DNA of 64,000 nt from Ipomoea triloba (lineage: Eukaryota; Streptophyta; Magnoliopsida; Solanales; Convolvulaceae). Numbering within the stretch: position 1 is the first letter of the stretch; the number at the start of each line of letters is the position of its first letter. Of this stretch, positions 10,375 to 23,213 are shown piece by piece. Both the position numbers and the translations under genes were made by a program. The notes beneath the pieces were generated by a model. That model saw nothing but the letters and a program-made list of their open reading frames with translations, had not been told where the DNA came from and searched no databases. Location of the stretch: positions 13,977,980 to 14,041,979 of the forward strand of contig NC_044916.1 of NCBI RefSeq assembly GCF_003576645.1, read 5' to 3'.

Positions 10375-12006
10375 GTGTATTGTATATATGTATATATATC
10401 TATATACGTGGGGTGTGTGGATATTTAACCTATATGTATATATATATGTACATATATGGGTATGTATGTATTAATAACATGTTGTATTATGTATATATAT
10501 ATAGGGTAAAATGTCACATTTTGTGTATAGTATATGGTATGTATAACCCACAATTATATATGTGGTTAGTGAGAAGAATAAATATATTTTATGTGTTATG
10601 CCTAGGTTGAAGTTGGGAAATGTATATGTTATATGCATTGAGATGTATGTGCCAAATGTGAGATTTATGTGATAATTGTGGAGTTGAAAGTGTAGAGTAG
10701 TTACACTTGATTTACTTTTGTGAAAGGATGTTAGTGGATCATCCAAGTGTTTGGCAAAAGAAAAGGAAGATTTTTGAATTGGGTTAAAAAGGAGGATTAA
10801 TTTCCGAGTATTGGAATTGACCCAAGTATGTTCAAAATATTTTCAATGCAAGAAAAAGAAAGAGTAGAAAAATGTTTTCAAACCTTAGTTCTAGTAAAGT
10901 GGTGAAGGATCTTATTAACCACGGAATAAAGATGAGCTTAAAGTGCCTATTCCGCATGGTAATTATGTGTATGATCAATCATACTGTGGGCGAAGTCTAT
11001 TCGCCGAGTACTATATCACCCGGAAGGAAAAGGGCTCCTACGGGGGTGTGCACACTTAAGTATAGTCACTCTATGTTCGGGTAGGTGTCGTTCTTATGAA
11101 CCTAGTGAGGCTAGCTAGGAATCATTCCAACGCTCCTATAAGTCCAGGGGATCAGTATTAGACTGGGCGATGACCATTGAACCCGAGTTGAACGATCCAA
11201 GTGGTCAGTCAAAAGTGGAGAAAGGATACTCCAAAGGCTTCACACTCACTTTCTATCTAGAACCAAGTGGATTTTGAAATATGAATGTAGTTACGCTGTA
11301 GCTACGGAGAAGAGGTATGTGAAAAGTATTGAAAATACCCAAAGGTTGTGGGTGATCTCTCTGAAAGGTGAAAAGTGAAGAGAATTTCCTTATGAGGGAA
11401 ATGTTTTTCAAAGAAAGTGATTGAGAACAAAAAGGTGGAATTTGTGTTTTTCCATTACTTGCTTATATGCTTAAATGTTTAGCAATATATGCTTTGAGTA
11501 AGTAAATGATTATTGTATGACCTCGTCTAGAGGGAAAGTGATTCAAGATTGATATTGAAATTGTTGCCTATTATGTGTGCACGTTGCTATGTGTAACTGT
11601 TGCAGGTAGAACCTCGGCTGATGAGTAAGGATAGGGTTTTGATGTAACAATTTTTACAAAACCTTTATTTAGTTTTGAATAACCCGTGGATATCCTTACT
11701 TAGCCGTCGCGCTAACTACACTTCAATGTGTATTGTTTTATCAGATGTAGTTTAGTGAGTACCTCTGTAGCCGATGAGCTCAGAATAGAAGAGAAGTGCA
11801 GGTTGAGGTCTACTATGATGTTGTTGTAGTATGTTGGTGTTGTAAGTTTAGCCTTAGCACTTAGAGTGGAGTTTGTCAAAGAGGTGATAGAATTCACTCT
11901 ACGTGTGGCGGTAGCACCCAGTTTTCTGTTGAGTAGATGTAAGCTTCCGCAACGTCTGATTACTGATTTGTAATAAAGTATAAGAGTGGAAAATTGGGGT
12001 GTTACA

Positions 12007-12492
12007 GTTGTGCTCGTGATGTCGAAGAAGATGCAATCTCAGTAGCTGTGGATGCCTCAACTCGGTTGCTCGACTCAGAAGAAACAAATAAAATGCCATT
12101 ACAATGATAATTATAACAAATAATTTTAACAAAAAGAATTAAATTACCTGTGTATACGGCTTCAGTTCGGCGGACAGCAGCATGCGGTGGTGGAAATCGC
12201 AGAAGCAACCGCGGCGGCGGCTAAGGAGAATTGTGGCAGTGGAGACGATGGCGGCGGCGTCGTGGGTGGCTGATGAGAAAGGCGTTGGAGTCCATAGCTT
12301 GGTGTTGGCGGCGGCATTTGATCGAGGCTGAGGGTGTCGCAGTGAGAGAGGCGTTGTCAGCAGCGTCGTGGGAGGATGAGGGAGACGGTGCTGACGGCAG
12401 AGGTGTGGTGGGGCGACGGAAATGGCGTTGAGGAGAAGTGATGGTGTGGTGCGATCTGATTTGGGCGACAACTAGGGTTGAGAGGCCTGAGA
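12007..12492. other. CACTA middle segment (between the two LTR insertions)
   Basis: It starts with the GTTGT duplication of the solo LTR. 12180-12480 is GC-rich with CGG/GCC triplet runs. A minus-strand CAG/GTAATT-like donor occurs at about 12150. It may be part of another captured exon or 5' UTR, but I recognise no protein. The same bases recur at 13836-14321 because of the unmerged overlap. Confidence 0.4.
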
Positions 12493-12886
12493 TGTAACAC
12501 CCCAATTTTCACATCTTGGATTTATTACAAAATCCTTAAAATATAATACATTGCGGAAGCATCTAACCAGCAAAAAAAACTGGGGGTTACCGCCACGCTT
12601 AGGTATCTCTCCTATACCCAAACGCTAAGGCTAAACTTACAACATCGAATAACCACATCAATATTCCAACTTAATACATATGGAAATAATTCTTCCAGGG
12701 TGTCTATTCTAGGATAGAGTAGTCTTCAACCTCGACTCCCATCCTATTCTGAGCTCATCGGCCACAGGGGCCCACGCTAGACTGCATCTAATAAAGGACA
12801 CAATGAAGTGTAGTTAGCACGACGGCTAAGTAAGGAAATCCATTGTCACTTAAAAGTAGACAAAGGTTTGAAAACATAACAATTTN

Positions 12887-14714
12887 AAGTATAGTAACTC
12901 TATTTTCGGGTAGGTGTCGTTCTTATGAACCTAGTGAGGCTAGCTAGGAATCATTCCAACGCTCCTATAAGTCCAGGGGATCAGTATTAGACTGGGCGAT
13001 GACCATTGAACCCGAGTTGAACGATCCAAGTGGTCAGTCAAAAGTGGAGAAAGGATACTCCAAAGGCTTCACACTCACTTTCTATCTAGAACCAAGTGGA
13101 TTTTGAAATATGAATGTAGTTACGCTGTAGCTACGGAGAAGAGGTATGTGAAAAGTATTGAAAATACCCAAAGGTTGTGGGTGATCTCTCTGAAAGGTGA
13201 AAAGTGAAGAGAATTTCCTTATGAGGGAAATGTTTTTCAAAGAAAGTGATTGAGAACAAAAAGGTGGAATTTGTGTTTTTCCATTACTTGCTTATATGCT
13301 TAAATGTTTAGCAATATATGCTTTGAGTAAGTAAATGATTATTGTATGACCTCGTCTAGAGGGAAAGTGATTCAAGATTGATATTGAAATTGTTGCCTAT
13401 TATGTGTGCACGTTGCTATGTGTAACTGTTGCAGGTAGAACCTCGGCTGATGAGTAAGGATAGGGTTTTGATGTAACAATTTTTACAAAACCTTTATTTA
13501 GTTTTGAATAACCCGTGGATATCCTTACTTAGCCGTCGCGCTAACTACACTTCAATGTGTATTGTTTTATCAGATGTAGTTTAGTGAGTACCTCTGTAGC
13601 CGATGAGCTCAGAATAGAAGAGAAGTGCAGGTTGAGGTCTACTATGATGTTGTTGTAGTATGTTGGTGTTGTAAGTTTAGCCTTAGCACTTAGAGTGGAG
13701 TTTGTCAAAGAGGTGATAGAATTCACTCTACGTGTGGCGGTAGCACCCAGTTTTCTGTTGAGTAGATGTAAGCTTCCGCAACGTCTGATTACTGATTTGT
13801 AATAAAGTATAAGAGTGGAAAATTGGGGTGTTACAGTTGTGCTCGTGATGTCGAAGAAGATGCAATCTCAGTAGCTGTGGATGCCTCAACTCGGTTGCTC
13901 GACTCAGAAGAAACAAATAAAATGCCATTACAATGATAATTATAACAAATAATTTTAACAAAAAGAATTAAATTACCTGTGTATACGGCTTCAGTTCGGC
14001 GGACAGCAGCATGCGGTGGTGGAAATCGCAGAAGCAACCGCGGCGGCGGCTAAGGAGAATTGTGGCAGTGGAGACGATGGCGGCGGCGTCGTGGGTGGCT
14101 GATGAGAAAGGCGTTGGAGTCCATAGCTTGGTGTTGGCGGCGGCATTTGATCGAGGCTGAGGGTGTCGCAGTGAGAGAGGCGTTGTCAGCAGCGTCGTGG
14201 GAGGATGAGGGAGACGGTGCTGACGGCAGAGGTGTGGTGGGGCGACGGAAATGGCGTTGAGGAGAAGTGATGGTGTGGTGCGATCTGATTTGGGCGACAA
14301 CTAGGGTTGAGAGGCCTGAGATGTAACACCCCAATTTTCACATCTTGGATTTATTACAAAATCCTTAAAATATAATACATTGCGGAAGCATCTAACCAGC
14401 AAAAAAAACTGGGGGTTACCGCCACGCTTAGGTATCTCTCCTATACCCAAACGCTAAGGCTAAACTTACAACATCGAATAACCACATCAATATTCCAACT
14501 TAATACATATGGAAATAATTCTTCCAGGGTGTCTATTCTAGGATAGAGTAGTCTTCAACCTCGACTCCCATCCTATTCTGAGCTCATCGGCCACAGGGGC
14601 CCACGCTAGACTGCATCTAATAAAGGACACAATGAAGTGTAGTTAGCACGACGGCTAAGTAAGGAAATCCATTGTCACTTAAAAGTAGACAAAGGTTTGA
14701 AAACATAACAATTT
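12887..14714. repeat. Duplicate of 11058-12885 after a single N (likely unmerged contig overlap)
   Basis: After the N at 12886 the sequence restarts at a point matching 11058 and repeats to the base before the N at a constant offset of 1829. It covers the end of the solo LTR, the CACTA segment and the start of the LARD LTR. The only differences I noticed are two bases at the very start. A biological duplication would not end exactly at an N. Confidence 0.9.
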
Positions 14715-17700
14715 GAAAGCTTTATAAAGTTTTTCCCTTGATTTGAAAATCCACCTGCAACCAAATGATTCGTAGATAGCATAATAGTGTATATACATTA
14801 AATCATGTAAAGCTTTTCTCATAGAAGAGATATTCATTTCCTCATTATTGTTTCAAATAAAATATGTGCCAATAATTACAACTTCCACATGTATGCACCA
14901 TATCATACTCATAATCATACTCATACTCATACTCATCCTCATAGTCATAATTATCATCATAATCATATAAGCATTTAAATAGAAATAACCAGTTTTTACC
15001 ATAATGAAGTTAAAGATATTCCAATTCACACCATAATTTCCTTCTCATTTCCATCATCTCACCACAACCTAGTTATTCCAACTAGGGGAAGCAGACCTAG
15101 GACCTTTAGTGTGCACACCCCTTGTCGGGATTCCAAGCCCGCAGGTTAGTCACTAGCTCTAGTAACCCTGGATATGTTTCTACAAGGTTACTCAAGTGGT
15201 TAACACCAATCATTTTGGGGCCCAATGTTTGTAATTCCATTATGAATGTTAAAAAGGAATATCCTCCAACTTCACACCGTGATTTCATTTTGTCTCATTC
15301 TTTACTTTCTCGCTTTATGCATTTTGAACAATATAGGTCTACCTTTGTATATATATATATATAAGGTTGTAAACACATATACATGTCTACTACATATATT
15401 CATCACAACATAATCGTATACTAGTTACCTCATATAATCATCCACATATCTACATATATTCATCATATACCACAATCACACCAATCTTTCATCTACTAAA
15501 ATCTTTATATCCATACTTTATCAAGAAATTCATGAATATCATGGTGGAAAAAGGTTTTGGTGGACATAAAGATTACCTTATCTTCTTGAAAATGTTACTA
15601 ACTTCCTCTAGACGCTCACTCTTCCACTTCCTTTGGTTCTTCACCGTAAGTTTTCATAAACATTTTCACTTGCCCAAAGGCTTTTCAAACGTAGTTCAAG
15701 TACGAGCAAAATTTGGAAGAAAACAAAGTTGAGAAAATACTGAACACAAGCTGGTCACTCATCGGATACTTATATATTTCTACTAACACTACATATATCC
15801 ATTCCCAATACTTATTCCTTATCATGAATCTCAGTTCCTCTTACAATCCAATCATCATCGGTGATCCATAATCATGGTTCCACCATTAATTAATAATAGA
15901 TAGTTGTCCTTGTCACTATCGTCATCAACAACTTTCACTATCATCAACACCATTATAACTTAAGGAAATCACACATCTATAAACAACACTTAGTCACCCA
16001 TAATCCAACAATGAACCTTAATCATTCTTAAGCATTAATTATTGTCATTAGTAACTACTAACCTTGTAATCCATCATCGACAACAAGTCAACAACATTAT
16101 AACATCATTATCAAGTCATCGAAAGCATTAACACCATTATTAACCATAATCCATAATTATCCATTAATCTAAACCATTAATTCATAATCACCGATTCATA
16201 ACTCATGTACCATAATTATAGCATTATATATCACCACCATAATTATAATTCAACATCTTAGCTCAACAACATAATGACATCACCATTATCAATAACGTTA
16301 TCCATCATTCCATCATCCTCATTTAATTCCATCATTAATCCAATCTTTAATCATAATCCTTATAAGCTCATAATCTTCATAACTTTCCTTACTTAGTAAT
16401 AAGAATAATAGTTCCTAATCACCATTATTAATAATCACCACCCTTAACCATAATTCATAATTGATTTCAAACCTTAAATCACTAAACCATAACTCATCAT
16501 TAGACCACAATTTCTCACATTCAACAACTTACCCATCTATAATTAACATAAACCTTTAGTCATTAGTCCAACATTATCCTCATCACTAGGCTTCAACGTG
16601 AACCAAATCACCAATCTATATCATATTCTTAGCATCCTCTCATTACTCAATAATCACCATAATTAATCCTTAAGTACTCTTAATCATTACCTTAATCCGC
16701 CATCATTAATTAACAAAATTCATTAAACAACCCATGATACTCATTCATCCTGAATCTATAATCATTCTCATAACCTCTTAGGTTCATTACAACCCCATCA
16801 TCTAAACATCAATAATAATAATCAAAGCTTATACAATTTGATCTTACTCCCGAACCTACTGGACTCCACTGGACGCGCGTCCAGGGCCGCGTCCAACACG
16901 TTCCGCCTATTCTGGACAGTAATTCAGCTTGGCGCAGTCCAAAAGATTGAGCCGGTAAAAATAGTTCCCGAACTCTTTTTCACTTGAAATTTTTATGGTA
17001 GAACCCCAACTCATAGTACTTGATGTCCATAAAAAGTTTTGGTCACCTAGGTTCACGAATTAACACAGAAAATTCCATCTTTGCCCTTGGCAGTGTGCTG
17101 TCCGGAATTTTCTTCTCTCTGGACCAGTTTTGGAGAAAAATTCGAAAACCATACTTCCACTACTCCGATCATTATGAAATTTTATAGGCAGCTTCTACAC
17201 TTATGGAACTACCTCTCTAAAAAAAATTGGATCAAAATACCTTACCAATTTTTCCCTGAAATTCTCGGAAGTCACTGCCAGAGACTAGCTTAATTTCTTG
17301 TCAATATTTTCACAAGTATAAGCCTATATGGGCATAAATACAACATATACAAGCATATCCAAGCTATGAACATGTATACAAAAATATTCCCAAAGCTCCA
17401 AAACACCATGTTTCAACCAAATAATCAATTATCTAATTTCAAGTGACTAAACCAACTTAAGGGAATTCCTTACCTCCACCGGGTTACTAGTCCTCGTAGA
17501 AGACTCTTGGAGTTGATTTCCCCAATTTCACCTTAAAATCCTATGATTCCACCAACAACATATCACAACATACAAGAAATCTTAACTTAGATTCAAGCTC
17601 TAGGAAGGATTATAAAGCTTTCTACCGAATAAAATTGAAGTCTTACCGAACAAAGATGATCTTGATGTGGAAAACCCTAGTTGTTGAAGCTTGAACTCAA

Positions 17701-18306
17701 GAATGAAGATGAAATATTCTCTCTTGTTTTCCTCTTGGAAATTTCGAATTTTTGAGGGGAAAATGGATAAAATTGAAGACTTAAGCTAGTTATATCATCT
17801 CTAAAATGATATAATAATAATACATGGTGAAAATTAGTGACATGTGTCACTTTCTAGTGGTAAGTAGAATAAATATCTTAGCTTATACTGACCGGGATTG
17901 AAACAGATGAATTCTCGGTAGAAAATAATCTAAATCCAAAAATTTTCGAAACCAAAAATTTATTCCAGTCTAAAACTCAAAATTGGGCTAGGTTCGGTAC
18001 ACCGCGAAATTCTGCGATGCTACGATCACAACAAATTTTCACCCTTATACTCCGTCCAATTTCAACTTAACTAAGCAGGAAGTTCATACTTAGTCCTAAT
18101 ATGCATAATCATCCATTTCCTAAGGAAATCCGAACTGAAAATTCGTCCTCAAAAATTTTACGGTTCTTGACCGGCACGAACGATCGCAACTTAATAACAA
18201 CTATACTTCCTTATAAAAATTCCTTTGAAGCATCTGAAGATCATAACTTATGAATGTCAACGCCTTATGATAAAATAATAATGTTAGGAAAATACGGGGT
18301 ATTACA
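14322..18306 (-). repeat. 3' LTR of the LARD
   Basis: On the plus strand it runs from TGTAACACCCC to GGGGTATTACA. It differs from the other LTR by scattered single bases and small indels. 15780-16850 is strongly depleted in G on the plus strand. No ORF is credible. A second partial copy of its left end (12493-12885) belongs to the assembly duplication. Confidence 0.92.
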
Positions 18307-18323
18307 CTCTACCCCCCTTAAAA
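18307..18323 (-). other. Polypurine tract of the LARD
   Basis: The minus strand reads AAGGGGGGTAGAG immediately before the 3' LTR start TGTAATACC, the expected position for the plus-strand primer. Confidence 0.8.
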
Positions 18324-18485
18324 AGAGTTTCGTCCTCGAAACTTCCTTCTTATTATCCAAGGTTTCACAACTTACAAAAATTTCACAACTTAGGCTCCAA
18401 TCTAACCTCCAAATATTCGAACCACCTTAATTCCAACTTATAACAGAGCGTACCAAACTCTGTTTTCAAGAACTTATAATCTTAA

Positions 18486-18666
18486 GCTCCGATTTTCACT
18501 CTGTAACAGAGCGTATTTCCAAAACCTTATTACCTTATGCTCTGATTACACTTTGTAACAGAGCATACCCAATTCTATTATCCATAACAGGAATCTCACA
18601 ACCTAAACTCTGATATATCTCCAAGATCTTATAACCTTAAGCTCTGATATTACCTTGTAACAGAGC
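18486..18666 (-). repeat. Degenerate copies of the PBS/LTR junction
   Basis: Three units on the plus strand, at 18486-18512, 18539-18564 and 18641-18666, share the frame GCTC(T/C)GAT...TGTAACAGAGC. The true PBS-LTR junction at 18724-18747 reads GCTCTGATACCAATT then TGTAACACC. Each unit therefore resembles the PBS followed by the LTR terminus; a shorter fourth copy lies near 18438-18450. The palindromic core CTCTGTAACAGAG appears at 18499-18511. Confidence 0.7.
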
Positions 18667-18723
18667 ATATCAAACTCTGATCACAACCTAGGCTTCGACC
18701 TGATTCCCAAAGGTTCAACCTAG

Positions 18724-18735
18724 GCTCTGATACCA
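18724..18735 (-). other. Primer-binding site of the LARD (initiator tRNA-Met type)
   Basis: The minus strand is TGGTATCAGAGC, three bases after the 5' LTR end, followed by CTAGGTT, as in Tekay/Del elements. Confidence 0.9.
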
Positions 18736-18738
18736 ATT

Positions 18739-21700
18739 TGTAACACCCCAATTTTCACATCTTGGATTTATTACAAAATCCTTAAAATATAATACATTGC
18801 GGAAGCATCTAACCAGCAAAAAAACTGGGGGTTACCGCCACGCTTAGGTATCTCTCCTATACCCAAACGCTAAGGCTAAACTTACAACATCGAATAACCA
18901 CATCAATATTCCAACTTAATACATATGGAAATAATTCTTCCAGGGTGTCTATTCTAGGATAGAGTAGTCTTCAACCTCGACTCCCATCCTATTCTGAGCT
19001 CATCGGCCACAGGGGCCCACGCTAGACTGCATCTAATAAAGGACACAATGAAGTGTAGTTAGCACGACGGCTAAGTAAGGAAATCCATTGTCACTTAAAA
19101 GTAGACAAAGGTTTGAAAACATAACAATTTGAAAGCTTTATAAAGTTTTTCCCTTGATTTGAAAATCCACCTGCAACCAAATGATTCGTAGATAGCATAA
19201 TAGTGTATATACGTTAAATCATGTAAAGCTTTTCTCATAGAAGAGATATTCATTTCCTCATTATTGTTTCAAATAAAATATGTGCCAATAATCACAACTT
19301 CCACATGTATGCACCATATTATACTCATAATCATACTAATACTCATACTCATCCTCATAGTCATAATTATCATCATAATCATATAAGCATTTAAATAGAA
19401 ATAACCAGTTTTTACCATAATGAAGTTAAAGATATTCCAATTCACACCATAATTTCCTTCTCATTTCCATCATCTCACCACAACCTAGTTATTCCAACTA
19501 GGGGAAGCAGATCTAGGACCTTTAGTGTGCACACCCCTTGTCGGGATTCCAAGCCCGCAGGTTAGTCACTAGCTCTAGTAACCCTGGATATGTTTCTACA
19601 AGGTTACTCAAGTGGTTAACACCAATCATTTTGGGGCCCAATGTTTGTAATTCCATTATGAATGTTAAAAAGGAATATCCTCCAACTTCACACCGTGATT
19701 TCATTTTGTCTCATTCTTTACTTTCTCGCTTTATGCATTTTGAACAATATAGGTCTACCTTTGTATATATATATATATAAGGTTGTAAACACATATACAT
19801 GTCTACTACATATATTCATCACAACATAATCGTATACTAGTTACCTCATATAATCATCCACATATCTACATATATTCATCATATACCACAATCACACCAA
19901 TCTTTCATCTACTAAAATCTTTATATCCATACTTTATCAAGAAATTCATGAATATCATGGTGGAAAAAGGTTTTGGTGGACATAAAGATTACCTTATCTT
20001 CTTGAAAATGTTACTAACTTCCTCTAGACGCTCACTCTTCCACTTCCTTTGGTTCTTCACCGTAAGTTTTCATAAACATTTTCACTTGCCCAAAGGCTTT
20101 TCAAACGTAGTTCAAGTACGAGCAAAATTTGGAAGAAAACAAAGTTGAGAAAATACTGAACACAAGCTGGTCACTCATCGGATACTTATATATTTCTACT
20201 AACACTACATATATCCATTCCCAATACTTATTCCTTATCATGAATCTCAGTTCCTCTTACAATCCAATCATCATCGGTGATCCATAATCATGGTTCCACC
20301 ATTAATTAATAATAGATAGTTGTCCTTGTCACTATCGTCATCAACAACTTTCACTATCATCAACACCATTATAACTTAAGGAAATCACACATCTATAAAC
20401 AACACTTAGTCACCCATAATCCAACAATGAACCTTAATCATTCTTAAGCATTAATTATTGTCATTAGTAACTACTAACCTTGTAATCCATCATCGACAAC
20501 AAGTCAACAACATTATAACATCATTATCAAGTCATCGAAAGCATTAACACCATTATTAACCATAATCCATAATTATCCATTAATCTAAACCATTAATTCA
20601 TAATCACCGATTCATAACTCATGTACCATAATTATAGCATTATATATCACCACCATAATTATAATTCAACATCTTAGCTCAACAACATAATGACATCACC
20701 ATTATCAATAACGTTATCCATCATTCCATCATCCTCATTTAATTCCATCATTAATCCAATCTTTAATCATAATCCTTATAAGCTCATAATCTTCATAACT
20801 TTCCTTACTTAGTAATAAGAATAATAGTTCCTAATCACCATTATTAATAATCACCACCCTTAACCATAATTCATAATTGATTTCAAACCTTAAATCACTA
20901 AACCATAACTCATCATTAGACCACAATTTCTCACATTCAACAACTTACCCATCTATAATTAACATAAAAAAAAACCTTTAGTCATTAGTCCAACATTATC
21001 CTCATCACTAGGCTTACGTGAACCAAATCACCAATCTATATCATATTCTTAGCATCCTCTCATTACTCAATAATCACCATAATTAATCCTTAAGTACTCT
21101 TAATCATTACCTTAATCCGCCATCATTAATTAACAAAATTCATTAAACAACCCATGATACTCATTCATCCTGAATCTATAATCATTCTCATAACCTCTTA
21201 GGTTCATTACAACCCCATCATCTAAACATCAATAATAATAATCAAAGCTTATACAATTTGATCTTACTCCCGAACCTACTGGACTCCACTGGACGCGCGT
21301 CCAGGGCCGCGTCCAACACGTTCCGCCTATTCTGGACAGTAATTCAGCTTGGCGCAGTCCAAAAGATTGAGCCGGTAAAAATAGTTCCCGAACTCTTTTT
21401 CACTTGAAATTTTTATGGTAGAACCCCAACTCATAGTACTTGATGTCCATAAAAAGTTTTGGTCACCTAGGTTCACGAATTAACACAGAAAATTCCATCT
21501 TTGCCCTTGGCAGTGTGCTGTCCGGAATTTTCTTCTCTCTGGACCAGTTTTGGAGAAAAATTCGAAAACCATACTTCCACTACTCCGATCATTATGAAAT
21601 TTTATAGGCAGCTTCTACACTTATGGAACTACCTCTCTAAAAAAAAATTGGATCAAAATACCTTACCAATGTTTCCCTGAAATTCTCGGAAGTCACTGCC

Positions 21701-22726
21701 AGAGACTAGCTTAATTTCTTGTCAATATTTTCACAAGTATAAGCCTATATGGGCATAAATACAACATATACAAGCATATCCAAGCTATGAACATGTATAC
21801 AAAAATATTCCCAAAGCTCCAAAACACCATGTTTCAACCAAATAATCAATTATCTAATTTCAAGTGACTAAACCAACTTAAGGGAATTCCTTACCTCCAC
21901 CGGGTTACTAGTCCTCGTAGAAGACTCTTGGAGTTGATTTCCCCAATTTCACCTTAAAATCCTATGATTCCACCAACAACATATCACAACATACAAGAAA
22001 TCTTAACTTAGATTCAAGCTCTAGGAAGGATTATAAAGCTTTCTACCGAATAAAATTGAAGTCTTACCGAACAAAGATGATCTTGATGTGGAAAACCCTA
22101 GTTGTTGAAGCTTGAACTCAAGAATGAAGATGAAATATTCTCTCTTGTTTTCCTCTTGGAAATTTCGAATTTTTGAGGGGAAAATGGATAAAATTGAAGA
22201 CTTAAGCTAGTTATATCATCTCTAAAATGATATAATAATAATACATGGTGAAAATTAGTGACATGTGTCACTTTCTAGTGGTAAGTAGAATAAATATCTT
22301 AGCTTATACTGACCGGGATTGAAACAGATGAATTCTCGGTAGAAAATAATCTAAATCCAAAAATTTTTGAAACCAAAAATTTATTCCAGTCTAAAACTCA
22401 AAATTGGGCTAGGTTCGGTACACCGCGAAATTCTGCGATGCTACGATCACAACAAATTTTCCCCTTATACTCCGTCCAATTTCAACTTAACTAAGCAGGA
22501 AGTTCATACTTAGTCCTAATATGCATAATCATCCATTTCCTAAGGAAATCCGAACTGAAAATTCGTCCTCAAAAATTTTACGGTTCTTGACCGGCACGAA
22601 CGATCGCAACTTAATAACAACTATACTTCCTTATAAAAATTCCTTTGAAGCATCTGAAGATCATAACTTATGAATGTCAACGCCTTATGATAAAATAATA
22701 ATGTTAGGAAAATACGGGGTATTACA
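18739..22726 (-). repeat. 5' LTR of the LARD (3988 bp)
   Basis: Partner of 14322-18306. Visible differences include an A-run expansion near 20970 and a small deletion near 21013. Minus-strand ends are TGTAATACCCC and GGGGTGTTACA. Confidence 0.92.
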
Positions 22727-22731
22727 TGAGA

Positions 22732-23213
22732 TCTGCAATATTTTATTTTATTTTATTTTACATTTAGATCCTGCCCTTTATTTAGAAAATGAAGCGGATA
22801 GCTATATTAATTAAATATTAATATAAAACGGCTATCTACTTTTTTATTTTTTAAAATGACTACCTTTGTTTTTAAATGGGTAGTGATTTTTTATTCATTT
22901 ATTTATAATTATGTCACCGTCCATTTTTTTTAATAATACACTACCCTTGTTTAAAGAAGGGTAGCGTAAAGTCATATTTCTTTGCGGTGGCCAAAGGCGG
23001 CGTGTGGTTGCTGTGTCGGCGGCAACCGTGAGAGGCGGGCCAACGTCGTCTGCTGATGTCTTGATGGAGGCCATGAGGGGACTGGGGAGCGCTAGGAAGG
23101 TCTGCCGTATGTTGTCGGCTTTAGATCTAGGGTTATTTCTTTACCCTTTAGTATTTAGTATAAAGTAAAATATTAAAATAACTTAATAGAAAAATAAATT
23201 AAAAAATATATAT
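22732..23213. other. CACTA right interior
   Basis: A/T-rich sequence with a TTTTA run, then a GC-rich patch (22985-23110) with CGG/GGC triplets resembling the middle segment. No protein is recognised. Confidence 0.4.

Larger units (their letters stand above)
8839..12006 (+). repeat. Solo LTR, Tekay/Del-type Ty3/gypsy (3168 bp)
   Basis: It begins TGTAATACCCCG and ends GGGGTGTTACA, with GTTGT directly on both sides (8834-8838 and 12007-12011), a perfect 5-bp target-site duplication. No internal domain is present, so this is a solo LTR left by LTR-LTR recombination. Its ends match the LTRs of the LARD at 14322-22726, which lies in opposite orientation in the same CACTA. It contains several microsatellites. 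Confidence 0.92.
18307..18738 (-). other. Internal domain of the LARD (432 bp, non-coding)
   Basis: It contains only PPT, PBS and a degenerate repeat array. No gag or pol trace remains. The 'gtttcgtcctcgaaac' block next to the PPT is an imperfect inverted repeat. Confidence 0.85.
14322..22726 (-). mobile_element. LARD: non-autonomous Tekay/Del-like LTR element (8405 bp)
   Basis: Two nearly identical LTRs of about 3985 bp flank only 432 bp of internal DNA. The flanking TGAGA (14317-14321 and 22727-22731) is a perfect 5-bp target-site duplication. The primer-binding site is at 18724-18735 and a polypurine tract at 18307-18323, both on the minus strand. No protein is encoded, so it must be mobilised in trans, presumably by a Tekay/Del chromovirus; LTR start TGTAATACCCC and PBS context resemble that clade. 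Near-identity of the LTRs indicates a recent insertion. Confidence 0.92.

Noticed and set aside
12139..12505. GC-rich overlapping ORFs on the minus strand (repeated at 13968-14334)
   Set aside because: Low-complexity Pro/Ser/Arg/His-rich translations in several frames from CGG-type repeats, no recognisable domain, and a duplicate created by the assembly. Not supported as a gene.
15106..20148. Paired identical short ORFs at 15106-15732 and 19522-20148
   Set aside because: They are the same positions in the two LARD LTRs; short, no domain, no coding signal beyond LTR identity.
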